Assembly: GCA_963721105.1 (NCBI GenBank)
Contig: CAVRHY010000019.1
Span: 310,001-374,000 of the forward strand
DNA length: 64,000 nucleotides
DNA from: Thermohalobaculum sp963721105
GTDB lineage: Bacteria; Pseudomonadota; Alphaproteobacteria; Rhodobacterales; Rhodobacteraceae
Direction: 5' to 3'
Of this stretch, positions 59,960 to 64,000 are shown piece after piece; position 1 is the stretch's first letter, and each line of letters starts with the position of its first letter. The notes below the pieces were generated by a model that was not told the origin of the DNA, ran no database searches, and worked only from the letters and a program-made list of their open reading frames with translations. Made by a program: the position numbers and the translations under genes.

Positions 59960-60967
59960 ATGGACTTCCTGACGCTCGAGTTCACCTGGGCCGGCCTGAT
60001 CGCCTTTGCCGTGCTGGCCTATGTCGTGCTGGACGGGTTCGACCTCGGCATCGGCATCCTGTTTCCCTTGATGCGCGACCACGGCCAGCGCGACACGATG
60101 ATGAACTCGGTCGCGCCGTTCTGGGACGGCAACGAGACCTGGCTGGTTCTGGGCGGCGGCGGCCTGTTCGCGGTGTTCCCGCTGGCCTATGCCGTCGTCA
60201 TGCCGGCGCTCTATGCGCCGATCATCGCCATGTTGCTGGGGCTGATCTTTCGCGGCGTCGCCTTCGAGTACCGGCACCGCGCGGTGCGGCTCAAGCGGGT
60301 CTGGGACTGGTCCTTCCATGCCGGCTCGCTGGTCGCGACCTTCGCGCAGGGCATCGCGCTGGGCGCGTTGGTGCAGGGCATCCCGGTCCAGAACCGCGCC
60401 TATGCCGGCGGCTGGTGGGACTGGCTGACGCCGTTCTCTATCCTGACGGGCGTGGCGCTCGTCGTCGGCTACGCGTTGCTTGGCTCGACCTGGCTGGTGA
60501 TGAAGACCGAGGGGCCGCTGCACGACCGGGCGGCGGGCTTTGCGAGGATCGCAGGGCTGGGCACGCTGGCGCTGATCGGCGCGGTCAGCCTGTGGACGCC
60601 CTTCCTCGGGCCGCAGTACTTCCACCGCTGGTTCGCCTGGCCGACCGTCATCTTCAGCGGCCTGGTGCCGCTGCTGATCCTGGGCTGCGCGTGGCTGATG
60701 TTCACCGGGCTGAGGGACGGACGCGACCGGCAGCCCTTCATCGCCGCGGTCTGCATCTTCGTGCTCTGCTTCGCCGGGATCGGGCTCAGCTTCTACCCCT
60801 ACATCGTGCCCCCGGCGCTGACCATCGAGGACACTGCGGCGCCCGACGACAGCCTGCTGTTCCTCCTGGTCGGTGCCGGCGTGCTGGTGCCGATCATCCT
60901 GGCCTACACCGGCTATTCCTACTGGCTGTTCCGCGGCAAGGTCGGGCACGACGAGGGGTATCACTGA
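59960..60967 (+). CDS. cydB: Cytochrome bd-type ubiquinol oxidase subunit II
   Basis: A 335-residue membrane subunit with the family start AYVVLDGFDLGIGILFPLMR, MNSVAPFWDGNETWLVLGGG, FAVFPLAYAVVMPALYAPII and FRGVAFEYRHRA. It forms the CydAB core. It begins 5 bases after cydA, and its stop overlaps the start of the small third subunit gene (ATGA), so all three are co-translated. Confidence 0.95.
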   Translation: MDFLTLEFTWAGLIAFAVLAYVVLDGFDLGIGILFPLMRDHGQRDTMMNSVAPFWDGNETWLVLGGGGLFAVFPLAYAVVMPALYAPIIAMLLGLIFRGVAFEYRHRAVRLKRVWDWSFHAGSLVATFAQGIALGALVQGIPVQNRAYAGGWWDWLTPFSILTGVALVVGYALLGSTWLVMKTEGPLHDRAAGFARIAGLGTLALIGAVSLWTPFLGPQYFHRWFAWPTVIFSGLVPLLILGCAWLMFTGLRDGRDRQPFIAAVCIFVLCFAGIGLSFYPYIVPPALTIEDTAAPDDSLLFLLVGAGVLVPIILAYTGYSYWLFRGKVGHDEGYH

Positions 60968-61071
60968 TGCGGGAGTGGGGCCGCCGGCTGCTGTGGTTCG
61001 TCGGGCTGTGGGTGGCCGGGGTCGGCACGGTCGCGGCGGTTGCCTACGCGATCAGGGCGGTGCTGACCTGA
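60967..61071 (+). CDS. CydX-like (DUF2474) small subunit of cytochrome bd oxidase
   Basis: A 34-residue single-pass membrane protein: a positive N terminus (MREWGRRLL) followed by one helix (WFVGLWVAGVGTVAAVAYAI). This matches the DUF2474 type of small subunits found behind CIO-type cydAB genes; CydX proteins stabilise the haems. The ATG overlaps the cydB stop. It is easily missed by gene finders because of its size. Confidence 0.8.
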   Translation: MREWGRRLLWFVGLWVAGVGTVAAVAYAIRAVLT

Positions 61072-61207
61072 GGGTGGCAGGCGCTCCGCGTCAGCACCGG
61101 GTCCGCGATCCCGAAGGAAGCTCCGCCGGCCTGCGCCGCGGGCCATCCAGTCGCCTCGCGGCGATGGCCGCGACCGCCGAATCCGGGTCGCTCCTGCCGG
61201 CCGAGAC

Positions 61208-62137
61208 TCAGTACCCGGGCACGTTGCCGTTGATCCAGTCGGTCAGGATGGCGCGGGCGATGGCGTCCTTGCGGGGCGCCTTGATGGTCGGATGCTCGCC
61301 CACGAGGATCTGCTTCATGCTGGCACGGCTGACCCACTGGGCGTCCTCCAGCTCGGCCGGGTCGATCGTGATGTCGGTCGTCTCGGCCTCGCCGACGCAG
61401 CCGAGCATCAGGTTCGCGGGGAAGGGCCAGGGCTGGCAGCCGAGGTAGCCGACGCGGCCGACCCGCACCGTCGTCTCCTCCAGGGTCTCGCGGCGGACCG
61501 CGTCCTCGATGGTCTCGCCGGGCTCCATGAAGCCGGCCAGCAGCGAGTAGGTGCCGGGCGGAAACTGCGTCTGCCGGCCGACCAGCACTTGGTCGCCGCG
61601 CAGGATCAGCATGATGACGACCGGATCGGTGCGCGGGAAGTGCAGGCCCGAGCAGGACGGGCAGCGCCGCCGCCAGCCGCCGTTCTCCATCGCCGAGGGG
61701 GCGCCGCAGCGCGAGCAGAAGCGGTGCGAGCGGTGCCAGCCGAGGATGCCCTTGGCGGTCGCGGCGATCGAGGCGTCGCCCGGCGCCAGCTCGCCGGCGA
61801 TCGAGCGCAGGTCGATGAACTTGGCGCTCTCTCCGAAACGGTCCTTCGCGGCGTCCTCGTCGAGGGACGAGACATCGGCGGCGAAGCACGGCGTCTCGCC
61901 CGACAGCCCCAGGAAGACCGGTGCGTCGGCGGCGTGGGCCAGGTGGTCGGCCAGCGGCGGCACCCAGCCGAGCGCCGGTGCCCTGGCCTCGAGCGCGATG
62001 AGGACCTTCTCCTGCCAGAGCGGCAGCAGGGCGGCGCGGCGGTCGCGCAGCAGGTCGTCGCAGGTGTCGCGCAGGTGGGCGGCGCGGTCCAGTAGCCCGC
62101 TGCCGGCGGCGAATGTCACGCGGGGCGTCTCGATCAT
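61208..62137 (-). CDS. nudC: NADH pyrophosphatase (NudC)
   Basis: A 309-residue Nudix enzyme. Zinc is held by CSRCGAPS and CPSCSG in the middle of the protein. The Nudix box is GFMEPGETIEDAVRRETLEE (residues about 190-209), followed by the family motif QPWPFPANLMLG. It cleaves NADH and removes NAD caps from RNA. The ATG at 62137 is chosen because residues upstream of it are Pro/Arg-rich and unlike the family. Confidence 0.93.
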   Translation of the reverse strand: MIETPRVTFAAGSGLLDRAAHLRDTCDDLLRDRRAALLPLWQEKVLIALEARAPALGWVPPLADHLAHAADAPVFLGLSGETPCFAADVSSLDEDAAKDRFGESAKFIDLRSIAGELAPGDASIAATAKGILGWHRSHRFCSRCGAPSAMENGGWRRRCPSCSGLHFPRTDPVVIMLILRGDQVLVGRQTQFPPGTYSLLAGFMEPGETIEDAVRRETLEETTVRVGRVGYLGCQPWPFPANLMLGCVGEAETTDITIDPAELEDAQWVSRASMKQILVGEHPTIKAPRKDAIARAILTDWINGNVPGY

Positions 62138-62263
62138 CGGGAAGGGGTCATCCGGGGGAGGGCCTCGCGGGCGGGAAGGGCGGGCGCCCTTGATGCACCA
62201 CGCCGGGGCCGCGGGTAAAGCCCGCCGCGGCGGGCAGTCGCGGGGTGGCGCGCCAACGCCCGC

Positions 62264-62292
62264 TTGCGGCGTCCCCATCCGGGGCCTATGTT
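62264..62292 (+). promoter_or_regulatory. Predicted sigma70-type promoter of ffs
   Basis: TTGCGG (62264-62269) and TATGTT (62287-62292) are separated by 17 bases. The predicted transcription start is about 62299, exactly where the SRP RNA stem begins. Confidence 0.6.
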
Positions 62293-62298
62293 ACAGAC

Positions 62299-62393
62299 GA
62301 GAGGTTGGCGCGGGCGGACATCTTGCCAACCCGGTCAGGTCCGGAAGGAAGCAGCCGTAACGAGTTTCGTTCGGGTCGCTGTCCAGCCTCTCA
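62299..62393 (+). ncRNA. ffs: Signal recognition particle RNA (small, 4.5S type)
   Basis: The conserved domain IV is present: GGTCAGGTCCGGAAGGAAGC followed by AGCC, with the closing side TCGGGTCGCTGTCCAGCC. The ends pair as GAGAGG (62299-62304) with CCTCTC (62387-62392). At about 95 bases it is the short bacterial form without an Alu domain. It binds Ffh and targets membrane proteins to FtsY. The gene lies between the divergent nudC and the convergent RlmD-type gene. Confidence 0.93.
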
Positions 62394-62429
62394 CCTTCCC
62401 CACGAACCCGTCAAAGACCCAGGCGCGGG

Positions 62430-63659
62430 CTATGCGTCGGCCCTCGAGAACGCGGCGGCAAGCTCGACATGCGGCGACCAGCGGAACTGGTCGACCGGCA
62501 GCACCCAGTCGAGCCGGTAGCCGCCGTCGATCAGCGCCCGCGCGTCGCGCGCGAACGTGGCGGGGTTGCAGCTGACCGCGGCGATCCGGGGGACGCGCGT
62601 CCTGGCGATCTGCTCGGCCTGCGCGCGGGCGCCGACGCGCGGCGGGTCGATGACGATGGCGTCGAAGCCGGAGAACTCGCGCGCCAGCAGCGGCCGGCTC
62701 AGCAGGTTGCGCCGCTCGGTCTCGATCCCCTTCAGCCCGTCGCTGCCGCGCCAGCCGGCGTCCAGCGCCGCCAGCGCGCCCTCGTCCGAATCGATCGCCC
62801 GCACCTCGCCGCCCTCGGCCAGCGGCAGGGCGAAGGTGCCCGAGCCGGCGAAGAGGTCGGCGACGCGGGCGGCGCGGCCGACTGCCTCTCGCACCGCGGC
62901 GACCAGCGCCGCCTCGCCCTCGCGCGTCGCCTGCAGGAAGCCGCCGGGCGGCGGCGCCACCCAGGCGCGGCCGATGCGCTGCACCGGCTGGCGGCGCGTG
63001 ACGACGGGCTCGCCATCCCAGGACAGCCGGGCCAGGTCGCGCGTCGCGGCGACGGCGACGAGCTGGCCGTAGAGCGGCCCCTCGATCGGCTTGCCGCCCT
63101 CGCCCGCGATGTCGAGGCCGCGCTCGCTGTCGGTGACGGTAAAGCGCATCGCGCCCTTGCGGCTGGCGCCGACCTCTGCCAGCTCGGCGACTGCCGGGAT
63201 CGCGGCGAGGAGCGCCGGCTCGATGACATGGCAGGTGGTTATCGGCACGAGATCGTCCGAACCGGCCGCATGGAAGCCGACGACGGCGCCGCGCTTCGTC
63301 CGCCGGGTTCCGAACGTGGCGCGCCGGCGCGAGCCGGCGGGCGAGGTGGCGGTGGCGCGGATCTTGACGTCCTCGATGCCGCGGCTGGCCAGCGCCCGGC
63401 GGACGAGATCGGCCTTCCAGTCGGCGACCATCGCGTCCGAGGCGTGCTGCAGGGCGCAGCCGCCGCAGATGCCGAAATGCGGGCAGGGCGGCTCGGCGCG
63501 CTCCGGGGCCCGGCTGAGGATTGCCTCCAGCCGCGCGCGGTGGCCCGAGGGCATCAGGCGCACGCGCTCGCCGGGCAGCGCGAAGGGCACGAACAGCCCC
63601 TCCGCCGTGACGCCGTCTCCCTGTGCGCCCAGCGACTCGATCACCGTCTCGACTACCAT
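62430..63659 (-). CDS. TrmA/RlmD-family RNA m5U methyltransferase
   Basis: A 409-residue class I SAM methyltransferase. It opens with a TRAM-like region, then a Fe-S cluster motif (CPHFGICGGCALQH, residues about 59-72), a SAM-binding motif (VADLFAGSGTFALPLAEGG), DAIVIDPPRVGA, and the catalytic Cys in AAVSCNPATFARDARALI near the C terminus. It methylates uridine C5 in 23S rRNA (RlmC/RlmD type) or tRNA. The gene is next to tlyA, a frequent alphaproteobacterial pair, with 108 bases in between. Confidence 0.92.
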   Translation of the reverse strand: MVVETVIESLGAQGDGVTAEGLFVPFALPGERVRLMPSGHRARLEAILSRAPERAEPPCPHFGICGGCALQHASDAMVADWKADLVRRALASRGIEDVKIRATATSPAGSRRRATFGTRRTKRGAVVGFHAAGSDDLVPITTCHVIEPALLAAIPAVAELAEVGASRKGAMRFTVTDSERGLDIAGEGGKPIEGPLYGQLVAVAATRDLARLSWDGEPVVTRRQPVQRIGRAWVAPPPGGFLQATREGEAALVAAVREAVGRAARVADLFAGSGTFALPLAEGGEVRAIDSDEGALAALDAGWRGSDGLKGIETERRNLLSRPLLAREFSGFDAIVIDPPRVGARAQAEQIARTRVPRIAAVSCNPATFARDARALIDGGYRLDWVLPVDQFRWSPHVELAAAFSRADA

Positions 63660-63767
63660 CCGGGCACAGATAGTGGCTGCGGGCCGCGCGGCATAGCGGC
63701 GATGAGGGGTGATGCGGGAAAGGATCGGCGCGTGTTCCCGGCCAGCGCGGCGGCCGGGCGGCGCTCG

Positions 63768-64000
63768 CTAGACCGGGCGGCGGGCGGCGACGAGGAACTC
63801 GCGGTTGCCGTCGCCGCCCTGGATCGGGCTGTCGGTGAGGCCGAGCACGGTCCACCCCTGCCCGGCCAGGAAGGCGCCGATTTCGTCGCAGACGCGGGCG
63901 TGGACGGCGGGGTCTCGGACAATGCCGCCCCTGCCGACCTGCCCCCGCCCGGCCTCGAACTGCGGCTTGACCAGCGCGACGAGGTGGGCGCCCGGCCGCG
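63768..64000 (-). CDS. tlyA: TlyA-family rRNA 2'-O-methyltransferase (3' part only)
   Basis: About 77 C-terminal residues are present and the gene continues beyond the right edge. They include LVALVKPQFEAGRGQVGRGG (the SAM-methyltransferase catalytic region with KPQFE) and GWTVLGLTDSPIQGGDGNRE. TlyA proteins methylate 16S/23S rRNA and have also been annotated as haemolysins. Stop is the TAG at 63770-63768. Confidence 0.88.
   Translation of the reverse strand, partial: RPGAHLVALVKPQFEAGRGQVGRGGIVRDPAVHARVCDEIGAFLAGQGWTVLGLTDSPIQGGDGNREFLVAARRPV

Overview
This is a GC-rich (about 70 % by eye) bacterial chromosome segment, most likely from a Rhodospirillales-like alphaproteobacterium. Pointers are the liv-type amino-acid transporter, the short-loop cytochrome bd oxidase with a CydX-like peptide, the alphaproteobacterial gene pairs (tlyA next to a TrmA-type methyltransferase; moxR-DUF58-DUF4159), a perfect CtrA-type box (TTAA-N7-TTAAC) upstream of comM, and a small 4.5S-type SRP RNA. 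There is no tRNA, rRNA, CRISPR array, intact insertion sequence or prophage. The base order carries many single-base frame breaks, several in housekeeping genes (pnp, truB, mfd); these look like sequencing or assembly errors, so the broken genes are annotated as whole CDSs with the break marked.

Layout. 0-6 kb: a dimethylglycine/sarcosine-dehydrogenase-like flavoenzyme (partial), a WYL regulator divergent from a DUF1127 gene with two matching palindromic operators between them, then a cobalt-type nitrile hydratase/thiocyanate hydrolase-like cluster whose beta subunit is split into two genes with a cupin and a GH19 lysozyme between the halves, then sodC. 6-17 kb: an AT-richer patch with a small zinc-finger gene, a polytopic membrane protein, and a branched-chain amino-acid-type ABC transporter (livKHMGF) that contains a five-GAF adenylate/guanylate cyclase gene between livK and livH. 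17-21 kb: KtrAB/TrkAH-type potassium uptake, an HpaB-type flavin-dependent monooxygenase, DUF1285. 21-31 kb: a moxR-DUF58-DUF4159-glutamine-amidotransferase-like operon with an extra exported protein, a lipoprotein and an MscS channel.

31-46 kb: a dctM remnant, glutathione-dependent formaldehyde dehydrogenase, an SRPBCC protein, an amidase followed tightly by uracil-DNA glycosylase, a metallophosphoesterase and moaB; a small Hpt protein; leucyl aminopeptidase, NlpC/P60 hydrolase, MltB-type transglycosylase and adenine deaminase; two related exported proteins; and a second FAD-oxidoreductase/GcvT fusion. 46-58 kb: pnp, rpsO and truB, with two exported-protein genes in the opposite orientation (one only 39 codons, Cys-rich) lodged between rpsO and truB; then mfd, comM and rimO. 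58-64 kb: cydAB plus a 34-residue CydX-like subunit, nudC, the SRP RNA gene ffs, an RlmD-type rRNA methyltransferase and the 3' part of tlyA.

How the parts may work together: the two flavoprotein demethylases would release one-carbon units or formaldehyde, which the glutathione-dependent formaldehyde dehydrogenase can oxidise. The hydratase cluster and the distant amidase could form a nitrile-to-acid route, although they are about 28 kb apart. The cyclase shares a 20-base overlap with livH, which suggests that a sensor making a cyclic nucleotide is translated together with an amino-acid or amide importer. These links are inferences from gene content.
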